64,000 nucleotides of DNA from Rhizobium sp. (GCA_019739215.1 JAHHDR010000017.1:95530-159529); one strand, 5' to 3'. Counted from the first letter of the stretch, positions 27,075-36,907 are shown. Program-made: numbers and translations. Notes: a model not told the origin generated them from the sequence alone.

Positions 27075-27653
27075 ATGAATACCGCCCCGAAACGGCACCG
27101 GCTTTCAGTCGCCATCATGCTGGCGGCAGTGGCGGCTGTTTCATCCTGCTCGTCCTACCGCCCTGCCCCCAAGGCGTTCCACGAGGCAACGATCCAGCCC
27201 TACCGCATGGATTCGGGCGACCGGCTGCGCGTTACCGTCTTCGACCAGCGCGATCTGACCAACACCTATTCCGTCGACCAGGCCGGCTACATCGCCTTTC
27301 CGCTGATCGGCTCTGTCCCGGCCCGTGGCCGCACGATCCAGGAACTCGAAGGCCAGATCGCCGCGATGCTGCAGAAGGGCTTCCTGCGCAACCCCGACGT
27401 GTCGATCGAGGTGGACCGCTATCGCTCGATCTTCGTGATGGGTGAAGTGGGCCAATCCGGCCAGTATGCCTACGTTCCCGGCATGACCGTGCAGAACGCC
27501 ATCGCGCTGGCCGGCGGCTACACCCCGCGCGCGCTGCAGGCCAATGCCGACATTACCCGCAAGATCAACGGGGAGATCCTCACCGGCCGCGTCCTGATCT
27601 CCGATCCGGTCCTTGCGGGCGACACAATCTATGTTCGCGAACGTCTGTTCTAA
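27075..27653 (+). CDS. Wza-like polysaccharide export lipoprotein
   Basis: 192-residue outer-membrane-associated lipoprotein. Signal peptide with lipobox VSSC (Cys at about residue 26), then a Poly_export domain (PYRMDSGDRLRVTVFDQRDL, about 44-125) and a SLBB-type domain (IFVMGEVGQSGQYAYVPGMT, about 133-180). The long C-terminal domains of full-size E. coli Wza (about 380 residues) are absent, as in the short rhizobial ExoF/UppC-type exporters. It forms the periplasmic/outer-membrane route for the polymer with the Wzc-like protein encoded divergently. The GT4 gene follows 12 bases later. Confidence 0.9.
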   Translation: MNTAPKRHRLSVAIMLAAVAAVSSCSSYRPAPKAFHEATIQPYRMDSGDRLRVTVFDQRDLTNTYSVDQAGYIAFPLIGSVPARGRTIQELEGQIAAMLQKGFLRNPDVSIEVDRYRSIFVMGEVGQSGQYAYVPGMTVQNAIALAGGYTPRALQANADITRKINGEILTGRVLISDPVLAGDTIYVRERLF

Positions 27654-27665
27654 TCTGGAAGATCG

Positions 27666-28805
27666 ATGACGGATGAACCGCCATTACGCATACTTCACTG
27701 CTTCAGGTCGCCGATCGGCGGCATCTTCCGGCATGTGCGGGATCTTGCGATCGAGCAGAGCGCCGCGGGCCACCAGGTGGGCATCATCTGCGATTCCTCG
27801 ACCGGCGGCGCGCACGAAGACAGACTTTTCGAAACCATCATGCCCTATCTCTCGCTCGGACTGTCCCGCATGGCGATCGATCGCTCGATCACGCCGAGAG
27901 ACATCCCGGCCTTCTGGAGAAGTTACAAGGAAATCAGAGAATTGCGGCCGGACATATTGCACGGGCACGGCGCCAAGGGTGGCGCGATGGCTCGGCTTGC
28001 CGGCTCATTGTTGCGGGTGAACAGGTATAGCGTATCCCGCCTTTATTCGCCGCATGGCGGCAGCCTGCACTTCGACCGAAGCCGTTGGAGCGGCTGGGCG
28101 GTGTTCAAGCTCGAGCGACTGCAGGAATGGTTTACGGACGGGCTGGTCTTCGTCTGCCGGTTCGAGCGCCAGAGCTATGTCGACAAGGTCGGTGAACCAA
28201 AATGCCGCAACGAGGTGATCTACAACGGTGTCGGCGAGGGTGACTTCGAGATCGTCCCGGAGAGACCGGATGCTGTGCACTTTCTCTATATCGGCATGCT
28301 CCGCGACCTCAAGGGTCCGGACATTTTCGTCGATGCCTTCGCCAAGACGGAACGCCTGCTCAAGCGGCCGCTCAGCGCCATGATGATCGGCGACGGGCCG
28401 CAGAAACAGGAGTATCTGGACATGATGACGGCGCGCGGACTTGGACGCCGCATCACCATGCTGCCGGCGATGAACATCCGCGAGGCCTTTGCGCGCTCCC
28501 AGAACGTGGTCGTGCCGTCGCGCGCCGAATCCATGCCCTATATCGTGCTCGAGGCAATCGCTGCGGGTCGCACCGTGATCGCGTCCGATGTCGGTGGCAT
28601 TTCCGAAGTCCTGGGCAAGGGAAGTGCCGCACTCGTACCGGCCGGTGACAGCGACGCGCTGGCGCGCGCCATGGCCGACAGCATCACCGTTGCCGGCTGG
28701 AAAGAGAACACCATGCCGGAGCGGGAGGGGTTTCACGCCATCTTCAGTTCCAAGACCATGGCGCGGCAGGTGACCAGCCTCTATCACGCGATCAGGGCCG
28801 GCTGA
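27666..28805 (+). CDS. GT4 glycosyltransferase
   Basis: 379 residues with the GT-B fold of family 4. The N-terminal acceptor domain opens LRILHCFRSPIGGIFRHVRDLA with the Gly-rich loop. The donor domain has FLYIGMLRDLKGPDIFVDAF and the EX7E motif around VPSRAESMPYIVLEAIAAG. It adds a sugar from a nucleotide donor to the lipid-linked repeat unit in the cytosol. The sugar cannot be predicted. It starts 12 bases after the exporter stop with GGAAG as ribosome site, so it is probably cotranscribed. Confidence 0.9.
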   Translation: MTDEPPLRILHCFRSPIGGIFRHVRDLAIEQSAAGHQVGIICDSSTGGAHEDRLFETIMPYLSLGLSRMAIDRSITPRDIPAFWRSYKEIRELRPDILHGHGAKGGAMARLAGSLLRVNRYSVSRLYSPHGGSLHFDRSRWSGWAVFKLERLQEWFTDGLVFVCRFERQSYVDKVGEPKCRNEVIYNGVGEGDFEIVPERPDAVHFLYIGMLRDLKGPDIFVDAFAKTERLLKRPLSAMMIGDGPQKQEYLDMMTARGLGRRITMLPAMNIREAFARSQNVVVPSRAESMPYIVLEAIAAGRTVIASDVGGISEVLGKGSAALVPAGDSDALARAMADSITVAGWKENTMPEREGFHAIFSSKTMARQVTSLYHAIRAG

Positions 28806-28913
28806 TTTTTTTTCAACAGCAGTGCCATTGCGGGACGGGCGTCCTGTCTCGCGTAAGCGTTTCTTAGTGCCTTTGAACTAGGGTGCCGGAAAACCGGTAT
28901 CGAGTGTGCAGGC

Positions 28914-30482
28914 ATGAATCAGGCTGAGAAGAACGACGACATCGACGTGGATCGGCTGCGCAAGCAAGTCTCCGAGATCCGCACGATCACGACCGAGGAA
29001 ACTTCGGCCGGCAAGCGGCCGAGCCAGCCGGTCGAGCTCAACGACTTCGCCAAGCGCGTGGCCGCGCAGTTCCGCGAGGAAAAATTCTCGCCGGCCATGA
29101 TGACAGGCCTGATCCGCCTCGTCGACTTCCTGGTGCTGTTCGCCGTCGGCTGCGCTATCAGCTACGGCTATGTCCAGGAAGACCGGGTCATGGCGATCTA
29201 CACGCTGACGATCGCGGCAGGCGCCGCGCTCAGCGTGCTGTTCCTCCAACTGGCCGATTGCTACCAATTGCCGGTGCTGCGCGCGCCCCGGCCCGCGCTC
29301 GGCAAGCTTGTCGGCGCATGGACGCTCTCCTTCGCCTGCCTGGCCGTGGCCCTGTTCTTCATGAAGCTCGGTGGCACTTATTCCCGCGTCTGGTTCGCAG
29401 GCTGGTACGTCGCCGGCGCGACCTATCTGGTTTTCGCCCGCTTCGCGACCGCATGGGCCTTGAAGCGCTGGTTGCGCAACGGCATTCTCGAGCGGCGCGC
29501 GGTCATCGTCTGTGGCGGCAATCCTGCCCGGGAGCTCATCCGCAACCTCGAGAGCCAGGCCGACAACGACATCCGCATTCTCGGGATCTTCGACGACCGT
29601 CTCGACCGGCGCTCGCCTGACCTGATCGCCGGCTATCCAAAGCTCGGCACCATCGCCGAACTGGTCGAGTTCGTGCGCGCCGCGCGCGTCGACATGCTGA
29701 TCATCTCGCTGCCGCTGACGGCGGAAAACCGCATCCTCGACCTGCTGCGCAAGCTCTGGATCCTGCCCGTGGACATCCGGCTGGCGGCCCATGCCAACAA
29801 TCTCAAGTTCCGCCCGCGCGCCTATTCCCATATCGGCAAGGTGCCGATGCTGGATGTGTTCGACCGGCCGATCAGCGACTGGGATTCGGTGGCGAAACGG
29901 ATATTCGACATCTTCTTCGCCACCCTCGCCATCCTGTGCCTCTGGCCGGTCATGATCGGCGCGGCGCTGGCCGTCAAGCTGACCTCCAAGGGGCCCGTCC
30001 TCTTCAAGCAGAACCGGCACGGCTTCAACAACGAGACGATCACGGTCTACAAGTTCCGCTCGATGTACACGGACATGTCGGATGCCACCGCCGCCAATGC
30101 CGTCACCAAGGGCGATCCGCGCGTGACACCGGTGGGGCGCTTCCTGCGCAAATCCTCCATCGACGAATTGCCGCAGTTGTTCAACGTGCTTACCGGTGGA
30201 CTTTCCCTTGTCGGACCGCGTCCGCATGCGGTGCTGGCCCAGACGCATGATCGCGTCTATGCCGACGTCGTCGAAGGTTACTTCGCGCGGCATCGCGTCA
30301 AGCCCGGCGTCACCGGATGGGCGCAGATCAACGGCTGGCGCGGCGAGATCGACACGGACGAGAAGATCCGGTTCCGCACTGCCTATGATCTCTACTACAT
30401 CGAGAACTGGTCGCTCTGGTTCGATCTCAAGATCCTGTTCCTGACACCGATCCGGCTGCTCAATACGGAAAACGCCTATTGA
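28914..30482 (+). CDS. Polyprenyl-phosphate glycosyl-1-phosphate transferase (WcaJ/ExoY type)
   Basis: Starts repeat-unit synthesis by moving a hexose-1-phosphate from a nucleotide sugar to undecaprenyl phosphate. In 522 residues: four N-terminal helices (about 65-180), a CoA-binding/Rossmann-like cytosolic domain (about 195-320), then a re-entrant helix near 325-350 and the catalytic domain with KFRSMYTDM, RFLRKSSIDELPQLFNVL, SLVGPRPH and VKPGVTGWAQINGWRGE. This is the long form that usually transfers glucose-1-phosphate. The stop overlaps the next start, marking an operon with the polymerase-like gene. In position it corresponds to the priming enzyme of upp-type clusters. Confidence 0.94.
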   Translation: MNQAEKNDDIDVDRLRKQVSEIRTITTEETSAGKRPSQPVELNDFAKRVAAQFREEKFSPAMMTGLIRLVDFLVLFAVGCAISYGYVQEDRVMAIYTLTIAAGAALSVLFLQLADCYQLPVLRAPRPALGKLVGAWTLSFACLAVALFFMKLGGTYSRVWFAGWYVAGATYLVFARFATAWALKRWLRNGILERRAVIVCGGNPARELIRNLESQADNDIRILGIFDDRLDRRSPDLIAGYPKLGTIAELVEFVRAARVDMLIISLPLTAENRILDLLRKLWILPVDIRLAAHANNLKFRPRAYSHIGKVPMLDVFDRPISDWDSVAKRIFDIFFATLAILCLWPVMIGAALAVKLTSKGPVLFKQNRHGFNNETITVYKFRSMYTDMSDATAANAVTKGDPRVTPVGRFLRKSSIDELPQLFNVLTGGLSLVGPRPHAVLAQTHDRVYADVVEGYFARHRVKPGVTGWAQINGWRGEIDTDEKIRFRTAYDLYYIENWSLWFDLKILFLTPIRLLNTENAY

Positions 30483-31735
30483 GCACGATCGAGGCTGCAC
30501 CGCGACAGCGCCATCAGCCGAAGCGCATGGCCCTGCGCTTCCTCGGGTCCGGGTGTGTCGCCTTCGGCGTGTTCCTCTCCGGCTTCGTCATTGCCGAGCC
30601 CGCGCCCTACGAACTCTTCATGGCACTGCTCATCGGCAGCTGGTTCATCCTGGGGCTGCCGATATCGCGCACAACCGGCGCGCTGCTAGCCTTCATGCTG
30701 GTCTACATGGTCGGCGGGTTCCTGTCCCTCACCCAGATGGGCGCGATCGGAACCGCCCCGATCTATATGGGGGTGACGCTGTTCCTGGCGCTGTCCTCGG
30801 TGTTTTATTGCGCAATCATCGAGGATGACTGGCATCGGTTACGGCTGATCTTCAACGCCTGGGTGGCGGCGGCGGTCATGACGGCGTTGCTTGGCATCGG
30901 CGGCTATTTCAGCCTGTTTCCCGGCTCGGAGGTGTTCACGCTCTACGATCGGGCCAAGGGCGCCTTCCAGGATCCGAACGTCTTCGGCCCGTTCCTCGCC
31001 GCCCCCGCCCTCTATCTCATCCACTCGATTCTGACCGGACGCGCGGCGACGCTTCCACTGAAGGCCGCCTGCCTCGGCATCATCACCATCGGTGTGCTGC
31101 TCTCCTTTTCGCGTGCGGCCTGGGCACTGTTCCTGTTCTCGGCAATGACGATGATCCTCGTGATGTTCATCAAGGAACGATCGGGCGCCTTCCGGCTCAA
31201 GATCATCGCGCTGGCGCTGGGGGGACTGGTCTTCGCCGTCCTCGCCATCATCGTCGCCCTGCAGATACCCGAGGTCTCGGACCTCCTCTTGAGCCGGACG
31301 TCGCTGGTGCAGGAATATGACGGCGGCCATCTCGGCCGGTTCGACCGGCACCGCATCGGCTTCCTCAATGCCATGGGCGAGCCGCTCGGCATCGGACCGC
31401 TGGTGTTCGGCACGATCTGGGGCGAGGACGAGCACAATATCTGGCTGAAATCACTCACGTCCTACGGCTGGCTCGGCTTCCTCGCCTATATCGGCCTGGC
31501 GGCGACGACGCTGTGGCTCGGCTTCCGGTACCTGCTTCGCGACCGTCCCTGGCAGCCGTTCCTCATGGTTGGCTGGATCGTGCTGCTCGGGCACCAGTTG
31601 ATCGGCAATGTCATCGACACCGACCACTGGCGCCATCACTTCATGCTCTACGGCATTGTCTGGGGCTGTATCGCGCTGGAGCACGCGCATCGCCGCGCGC
31701 GGGCGCGCAGGAACATCCGACATGACGCCCTTTGA
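30479..31735 (+). CDS. O-antigen ligase/polymerase-like membrane protein
   Basis: 418 residues with about eleven transmembrane helices and a periplasmic loop containing SRTSLVQEYDGGHLGRFDRHRIGF and HNIWLKSLTSYGWLGFLAYI, the WaaL/Wzy-family pattern. It probably polymerises the repeat unit at the periplasmic face. A TTG at 30479 overlaps the previous stop (TTGA), the usual arrangement for translational coupling. ATG 30527 is the alternative and would drop 16 residues. The next glycosyltransferase start overlaps its end by 14 bases. Confidence 0.85.
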   Translation: MSTIEAAPRQRHQPKRMALRFLGSGCVAFGVFLSGFVIAEPAPYELFMALLIGSWFILGLPISRTTGALLAFMLVYMVGGFLSLTQMGAIGTAPIYMGVTLFLALSSVFYCAIIEDDWHRLRLIFNAWVAAAVMTALLGIGGYFSLFPGSEVFTLYDRAKGAFQDPNVFGPFLAAPALYLIHSILTGRAATLPLKAACLGIITIGVLLSFSRAAWALFLFSAMTMILVMFIKERSGAFRLKIIALALGGLVFAVLAIIVALQIPEVSDLLLSRTSLVQEYDGGHLGRFDRHRIGFLNAMGEPLGIGPLVFGTIWGEDEHNIWLKSLTSYGWLGFLAYIGLAATTLWLGFRYLLRDRPWQPFLMVGWIVLLGHQLIGNVIDTDHWRHHFMLYGIVWGCIALEHAHRRARARRNIRHDAL

Positions 31736-32891
31736 CGGCGAGCGCCCGCTCAACATCCTCCAGGTCCTGGAACCGAGCGGTGGTGGATCCGGCCGACACT
31801 TCGTCGACCTCTGCGGCGGACTCGTGCGCCGCGGCCACCGGGTGACGGCGATCTATTCGCCCCGGCGCGCGGAGCCGCGGTTCGTGGCTGAACTGAAGGC
31901 GCTTCCACTGTACGCTATCCTGCCGGTCGCCATGCGCCGCGCGCCGTCGCCAGCGGATTTTCGCGCCTGGCGGGATGTTCGCGCCATCGCGCGCAGCCAT
32001 GGTCCGTTCGACATCATCCATGGCCACAGTTCAAAGGCCGGCGCCCTGACAAGGCTGCACCTGCCGGGAACCGGGCCGCGGCGCATATACACGCCCCATG
32101 CCTTCAGGACGATGGATCCGACACTCGGCAAGTTCGGACGGGTCCTCTACGGGCAGATCGAAGGACTGTTCGGGCGCTTCCTGTCCGACGCCGTCATCTG
32201 CGTCAGCGACGACGAGCGCCGCCATGCGCTCGACCAGCTCGGCATCCCCGAACACCTGCTGACGACGGTGGTCAACGGCGTCGCGCCGCCGCCCCTGGAC
32301 GACCGCGATGCCGTGCGCGCGCGACTTGGCCTGCGCCAGGACAGTTTCGTCTTCGGTTTCGTCGGCCGCCTCTCGCCCCAGAAGGCGCCCGAGCGCCTTG
32401 TCGAGGCCTTCCGCCGCGTTGCAAGCCAGAATGCTGACGTTGAGCTGGTGATGATCGGCTTCGGTGAACTGGAAAGCGACGTGAAGATCCAGATCATGCA
32501 GGCACACCTGTCGGAACGTGTCCATCTCGGCAGTGAAATCAGCGGCGCCGTGGCGATGCAGGCCTTCGACGCGCTGGTCATGCCGAGCCGCTATGAGGCG
32601 ATGTCCTATGTGATGCTGGAAGCCGCAGCCGCCGGCCTGCCCATGGTGCTGACCGACGTGGGCGGCGGCGCCACCGTGGTCGACAACGGCGTCAACGGCC
32701 TTGTGGTGCCGAATTCCGATGACCCGACGGAACTCACAGCGGCCATGATAGCGATATCGTCGCCGCAGCGCATGGCCGCCATGCGGCAAGCCGCAAGGCA
32801 CGTTGCTAACCGCTTCACCGTCGACAGGATGGTGAGCGCGACCGAAGCGGTCTATCGCCGTGTGTGCGGACGCCGCGAGGTCGAGGGATAG
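31722..32891 (+). CDS. GT4 glycosyltransferase, last gene of the polysaccharide operon
   Basis: 389-residue GT-B enzyme. It opens LNILQVLEPSGGGSGRHFVD, with the Gly loop of family 4, and has VFGFVGRLSPQKAPERLVEAF in the donor domain and the EX7E motif in MPSRYEAMSYVMLEAAAAG. It resembles the other GT4 of the cluster in domain plan but is clearly a different protein. ATG 31722 overlaps the polymerase gene by 14 bases. The donor sugar is unknown. Confidence 0.9.
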   Translation: MTPFDGERPLNILQVLEPSGGGSGRHFVDLCGGLVRRGHRVTAIYSPRRAEPRFVAELKALPLYAILPVAMRRAPSPADFRAWRDVRAIARSHGPFDIIHGHSSKAGALTRLHLPGTGPRRIYTPHAFRTMDPTLGKFGRVLYGQIEGLFGRFLSDAVICVSDDERRHALDQLGIPEHLLTTVVNGVAPPPLDDRDAVRARLGLRQDSFVFGFVGRLSPQKAPERLVEAFRRVASQNADVELVMIGFGELESDVKIQIMQAHLSERVHLGSEISGAVAMQAFDALVMPSRYEAMSYVMLEAAAAGLPMVLTDVGGGATVVDNGVNGLVVPNSDDPTELTAAMIAISSPQRMAAMRQAARHVANRFTVDRMVSATEAVYRRVCGRREVEG

Positions 32892-33018
32892 CACGCTCGA
32901 AATGCGGGCCATGACACTGTTTGATCGGTCGCGCTAAGATAGGTGCTGAAAGTTCGAAAATACCGCTTGCATCGCCGCACCGGAGCGTCTATCCGGTGCA
33001 AGCCCAATCGGGCATGGA

Positions 33019-33095
<77 letters not shown>

Positions 33096-33110
33096 TTTTC
33101 TCTAATATTT

Positions 33111-33458
33111 TCAATGTCCAGCGTGCTGCACGCGCTCGGCGGAAATCAGTTGCGCCGTGATCTCGGCAATCTCTGCTTCGAGCTTGGTGACCGAATTCTC
33201 ATTCTTCGTCACGGTGAAATTGTAGTTCGCCTGCTTGGCGGCTTCCATCAGGAAAATGCGCGCGATCTCATCCGAGATCAGCCCCTTGAGTGCCCGCGAA
33301 CAGCCCATGACCGCAAGCTTGTAGGCCTTGTTGTTCTTGCGCTTCCAGCGCTCGAGCAGGCATTCGGCTGCCTGCCTCGAATTCGAAATCCTGAGGCGCA
33401 CGGGGTTATCGTCGCCGATTTCGAGCCACACCACCTTGGACCACTCCGCCGCCTTCAT
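33111..33458 (-). CDS. DUF982 protein (first of a divergent pair)
   Basis: 115 residues. The DUF982 core (about residues 6-80) has VVWLEIGDDNPVRLRISN, AAECLLERWKRKN and AVMGCSRALKGLISDEIARIFLMEAA, followed by a C-terminal helix likely to form a coiled coil (VTKLEAEIAEITAQLISAE). DUF982 proteins are small, cytosolic, nearly restricted to Rhizobiales and of unknown function, often in several copies per genome. ATG 33458 has AAGGAG 7 bases upstream. Its 3' end lies 15 bases from the tRNA. A paralogue is encoded divergently 162 bases away. Confidence 0.78.
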   Translation of the reverse strand: MKAAEWSKVVWLEIGDDNPVRLRISNSRQAAECLLERWKRKNNKAYKLAVMGCSRALKGLISDEIARIFLMEAAKQANYNFTVTKNENSVTKLEAEIAEITAQLISAERVQHAGH

Positions 33459-33474
33459 GCCGGCACTCCTTTTC

Positions 33475-33495
33475 ATCACAGACTCATTCTGTGAT
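33475..33495. promoter_or_regulatory. Perfect inverted repeat between the DUF982 genes
   Basis: ATCACAGA (33475-33482) and TCTGTGAT (33488-33495) are perfect inverted repeats around CTCAT. It sits 17 bases before the minus-strand DUF982 ATG, where a dimeric regulator or an mRNA hairpin could act. Confidence 0.45.
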
Positions 33496-33619
33496 TTCAG
33501 GACTAGGCCTTCATCCTTGCACGAGGATTGCGGATGGCAACCACGTGAGCGAGAGGGAACTTTTTCATCAACCACGCATTGTATCCGTAGTCACGAGTAT
33601 CGATGACACGAGGTTCCGC

Positions 33620-33868
33620 ATGACCATTCAATATTGGGACGAACCGGTTGACGTCACGCTCGACGGATTTGACCACCGCAGGACCATCGTCGCGACCTTC
33701 TACGCTTGCGAATGCCTGCTGACGCTCTGGCCGAACAGACAGGGACCCGCCTATGAGCAAGCACTGAAGACCTGCGCCGAGGCAGTGCGCAGCGGCACCG
33801 TGGACCATGCGATGGCCCGAACCGCCTTCATCGAGGCGGCACGCGAGGCCAGGGTCCTGACGGCGTAA
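33620..33868 (+). CDS. DUF982 protein (second of a divergent pair)
   Basis: 82 residues, essentially the bare DUF982 domain: a strand with DEPVDVTLDGFDHRRTIV, then FYACECLLTLWPNRQGPAYEQ and a helix ending HAMARTAFIEAAREARVL. Its Cys-rich middle aligns with AAECLLERW of the neighbour. ATG 33620 has GAGG about 8 bases upstream. The two genes share promoter DNA and probably arose by duplication. Function unknown. It converges on the merR gene. Confidence 0.75.
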   Translation: MTIQYWDEPVDVTLDGFDHRRTIVATFYACECLLTLWPNRQGPAYEQALKTCAEAVRSGTVDHAMARTAFIEAAREARVLTA

Positions 33869-33875
33869 TGAGAAA

Positions 33876-34427
33876 TCAGCGGACCTGGTCCAGCAACCGC
33901 TTGCATTCCAGCAGGTCGAAGAGCGCTTCCTGGAGAAGCGCGCGGTCTTCCTTGCCGATGGTGCCGCCCGTGGCCGAGAACTCCTGATCCTCCGACCCGC
34001 TGATCAGGCCGAAGAACCGGCGGCTGGACGGCGTCCTCGCCTTGCCGACGATCTGGTCGTCCTCGAAGACGACGGTCTTTTGTGCGGTCTGGACGGGATG
34101 CGGCGGGGCGTGATCCGCCTCGCTCTGGGCGGCCAGGGCCTCCATGGTGGCGAGATCGCCACTGGCTGCAGCGGCCACGAACTTGTTGCCGTTGGTCTTG
34201 AGCAGTTTCTGGACGCCCTTGATCGTATAGCCGTGATCGTAGAGCAGATGCCGGATGCCCTTGAGCAGTTCGACATCCTCGGGACGGTAATAGCGCCGGC
34301 CGCCGCCGCGCTTCATCGGCTTGATTTGTGGAAAGCGTGTTTCCCAGAATCGCAGCACATGCTGCGGCAGGTCGAGATCGTCGGCGACCTCGCTGATCGT
34401 CCGGAAGGCGTCGGGACTCTTTTCCAT
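33876..34427 (-). CDS. MerR-family transcriptional regulator
   Basis: 183 residues. The winged-helix MerR domain (about 9-78) has [20 protein letters not shown], the variant found in the group linked to ihfA in alphaproteobacteria, then [20 protein letters not shown]. The C-terminal half is a poorly conserved dimerisation or effector region without an obvious metal-binding Cys cluster. The regulon is unknown. It starts 3 bases after the ihfA stop, so the two are cotranscribed. Confidence 0.9.
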   Translation of the reverse strand: MEKSPDAFRTISEVADDLDLPQHVLRFWETRFPQIKPMKRGGGRRYYRPEDVELLKGIRHLLYDHGYTIKGVQKLLKTNGNKFVAAAASGDLATMEALAAQSEADHAPPHPVQTAQKTVVFEDDQIVGKARTPSSRRFFGLISGSEDQEFSATGGTIGKEDRALLQEALFDLLECKRLLDQVR

Positions 34428-34430
34428 CTA

Positions 34431-34760
34431 TCAGGAAGCCTTGGCGGATTTCGCCTTGCGCGCCAGATGGCTCTTGAGAATGCGATTCTTGAGGACGTTG
34501 GACGCCTTGAACGTCATAACCCGGCGCGGGGAGATCGGCACTTCCTCCCCCGTCTTGGGGTTGCGCCCGATCCGTTCGTTCTTGGAGCGGACCTGGAACG
34601 TGGCGAACGACGAAAGCTTCACACTTTCACCGCGGACAATCGCATTGCAGATCTCGTCGATGACGGTTTCGACCAGTTGCGCGGATTCGGTGCGCGAAAG
34701 CCCAACCTTGCGGAAGACTGACTCTGCCAGGTCCGCTCTCGTCACAGTCTTGCCGCTCAT
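34431..34760 (-). CDS. ihfA: Integration host factor alpha subunit
   Basis: 109-residue DNA-bending protein that pairs with IhfB. It has [20 protein letters not shown] at the N-terminal helices, the beta-arm region with [22 protein letters not shown], and a C-terminal Lys/Ala tail ([12 protein letters not shown]). The Pro of the intercalating arm ([10 protein letters not shown]) is present. The ribosome site GGGCGGGGAAA lies directly upstream. It follows fabH after a 103-base gap with its own likely promoter, and merR is its operon partner. Confidence 0.97.
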   Translation of the reverse strand: MSGKTVTRADLAESVFRKVGLSRTESAQLVETVIDEICNAIVRGESVKLSSFATFQVRSKNERIGRNPKTGEEVPISPRRVMTFKASNVLKNRILKSHLARKAKSAKAS

Positions 34761-34863
34761 TTTCCCCGCCCATCATCGCTGACACAAGTGGATTTTGCGC
34801 GAGAGTATGTGCGTTGAAAGCCGGGGTCAAGCGGCTTGATCGCTGCCTATGAGTTTGAATTTG

Positions 34864-35835
34864 CTACCAGCGCAGCAATACCGAGCCCCAGGTGAAGCCG
34901 CCGCCCATCGCTTCGAGCAGCACCAGATCGCCGCGCTTTATGCGACCATCGCGGGCGGCCTCGGCGAGCGCGAGGGGAATGGATGCGGCGGACGTGTTGC
35001 CGTGCTTGTCGACGGTCACCACAACCTTTTCCATGGGAATGCCAAGCTTCCTGGCCGAGCCCTCGATAATCCGGAGATTGGCCTGGTGCGGCACAAGCCA
35101 ATCGATGTCCCCGGCGTCGATACCGGTGGCATTGAAGGCATCGTAGATCACATCGGTGATCATGCCGACGGCGTGCTTGAAGACTTCGCGGCCCTCCATG
35201 TGAATGAAGCCTGCCTTGCCTGTGGTCGACGGGCCGCCGTCGACATAAAGCTTGTCCTTGTGGGTACCGTCCGAACGCAGATGCGCGGTCAGGATGCCCT
35301 GGTCGCCCGCCGTACCCTGGCCTTCCTTCCCCTCCAGGACGACGGCGCCGGCGCCGTCGCCGAACAGCACGCAGGTGGTGCGGTCGTTCCAGTCGAGAAT
35401 GCGTGAGAAGGTCTCGGCGCCGATCACCAGCGCGCGCCTGGCCATGCCGCTCTTGATGTAGAGGTCGGCGGTGGTCATGGCGTAGACGAAGCCGGTGCAG
35501 ACGGCCTGGATATCGAACGCGGCGCCGTGCCTGATCCCGAGCCGGTTCTGGATGTCGACGGCGCTCGCCGGGAACGTGTTGTCCGGCGTCGAAGTGGCGA
35601 GCACGATGAGGTCGATATCGCCGGGCTCGAGGCCCGCATCGGCGAGAGCATCGCGCGCGGCCGCTTCGCCAAGCGACGCCGTCGTCTCCCCCTCGCCCGC
35701 AATGTAGCGCTGGCGAATGCCGGTCCGCTGCACGATCCACTCGTCGGTCGTATCGACCATGGATTCCATTTCCTGGTTCGTCAGCACACGCCTTGGCAGC
35801 GCCGAGCCAACACCACGGACCACAGATCGGATCAT
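34864..35835 (-). CDS. fabH: 3-oxoacyl-ACP synthase III
   Basis: Starts fatty acid synthesis by condensing acetyl-CoA with malonyl-ACP. 323 residues with the complete catalytic triad: Cys113 (AVCTGF), His250 (VPHQANLRI) and Asn280 (KHGNTSAAS). [13 protein letters not shown] closes the protein as in all FabH. The start at 35835 lies 7 bases after the plsX stop, the universal plsX-fabH pair. The pair channels acyl-phosphate and primer supply for phospholipid synthesis. Confidence 0.98.
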   Translation of the reverse strand: MIRSVVRGVGSALPRRVLTNQEMESMVDTTDEWIVQRTGIRQRYIAGEGETTASLGEAAARDALADAGLEPGDIDLIVLATSTPDNTFPASAVDIQNRLGIRHGAAFDIQAVCTGFVYAMTTADLYIKSGMARRALVIGAETFSRILDWNDRTTCVLFGDGAGAVVLEGKEGQGTAGDQGILTAHLRSDGTHKDKLYVDGGPSTTGKAGFIHMEGREVFKHAVGMITDVIYDAFNATGIDAGDIDWLVPHQANLRIIEGSARKLGIPMEKVVVTVDKHGNTSAASIPLALAEAARDGRIKRGDLVLLEAMGGGFTWGSVLLRW

Positions 35836-35842
35836 GCTCAAC

Positions 35843-36907
35843 TCAAATCGTTCCTGTCGCAGGTTCCTCTTCAACGTCCGACGGCGGCACGATGAGAGTG
35901 TGGTATTTCTTGAGATCGGCCTCGATCTTCTCGAACAGGCCGTTGCGGACCATGTCATAACCGACCTTGATGGCGGCCGCATAGCCCTCCCCATCCGTTC
36001 CGCCATGACTTTTTATGACAATGCCATTCAATCCGAGAAAGACCCCGCCATTGACCTTGCGGGGGTCCATCTTCTCCCGGACACGGTCGAAGGCGCTCTT
36101 GGCGAGGATATAGCCGATCCTGGCCATCCAGCTGCGCTCGATCGATTCCCTGAGGTAGTCCGCGATCTGGCGTGCGGTACCCTCGGCAGCCTTCAGCGCG
36201 ATATTGCCGGTGAACCCTTCGGTCACGACCACGTCGACCGTGCCCTTGCCGATATCGTCACCCTCGACGAAACCGTAGTATTCGATCGTGTCCAGTCCCG
36301 CCTCGCGCAACAGGCGCCCGGCCTCCTTGACCTCTTCCTGGCCCTTGACCTCTTCGACGCCCACGTTCAGCAGGCCGACCGTCGGCCGCTTCACCTCGAA
36401 CAGCGCCCGCGCCATCGCGCCGCCCATCAGCGAGAAATCCAGCAGCTGCTGGGAATCGGCGCCGATCGTCGCGCCGATGTCGAGCACAATGCTTTCGCCG
36501 CGCCTGGTGGGCCAGATGCCGGCGATCGCCGGGCGCTCGACATTGGCCATGGTGCGCAGGCAGAATTTCGACATTGCCATCAATGCGCCGGTATTGCCGG
36601 CGGAGACCGCGGCATCGGCCTCCTTGAGCTTGACGGCCTCGATCGCCTTCCACATCGAGGATGTGTAGCGACCGCGCCTGAGTGCCTGGCTCGGCTTCTC
36701 GTCCATGCGGATGGCGACATCGCAATGCCGGAATTCGGACTTGGCCCGCAGCCTCGGATATTTGTCCATCACCGGGCGACAGGCCGCCTCCTGGCCATAG
36801 ATCAGGTATTCAATGTCGGGATGCCGTTCGAGCGCCCGTGCGGCGCCCTCGAGACTGACCTCGGGGCCGTGATCACCGCCCATGGCATCGATCGCGATTT
36901 TGACCAC
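35843..36907 (-). CDS. plsX: Phosphate acyltransferase PlsX
   Basis: Converts acyl-ACP to acyl-phosphate, the donor for PlsY in phosphatidic acid synthesis. 354 residues from a GTG at 36907 with GGAAAG upstream; this start places [19 protein letters not shown] at the N-terminus as in the family. [16 protein letters not shown] and [14 protein letters not shown] are diagnostic. It follows the DUF177 gene and precedes fabH in one likely transcript. Confidence 0.97.
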   Translation of the reverse strand: MVKIAIDAMGGDHGPEVSLEGAARALERHPDIEYLIYGQEAACRPVMDKYPRLRAKSEFRHCDVAIRMDEKPSQALRRGRYTSSMWKAIEAVKLKEADAAVSAGNTGALMAMSKFCLRTMANVERPAIAGIWPTRRGESIVLDIGATIGADSQQLLDFSLMGGAMARALFEVKRPTVGLLNVGVEEVKGQEEVKEAGRLLREAGLDTIEYYGFVEGDDIGKGTVDVVVTEGFTGNIALKAAEGTARQIADYLRESIERSWMARIGYILAKSAFDRVREKMDPRKVNGGVFLGLNGIVIKSHGGTDGEGYAAAIKVGYDMVRNGLFEKIEADLKKYHTLIVPPSDVEEEPATGTI

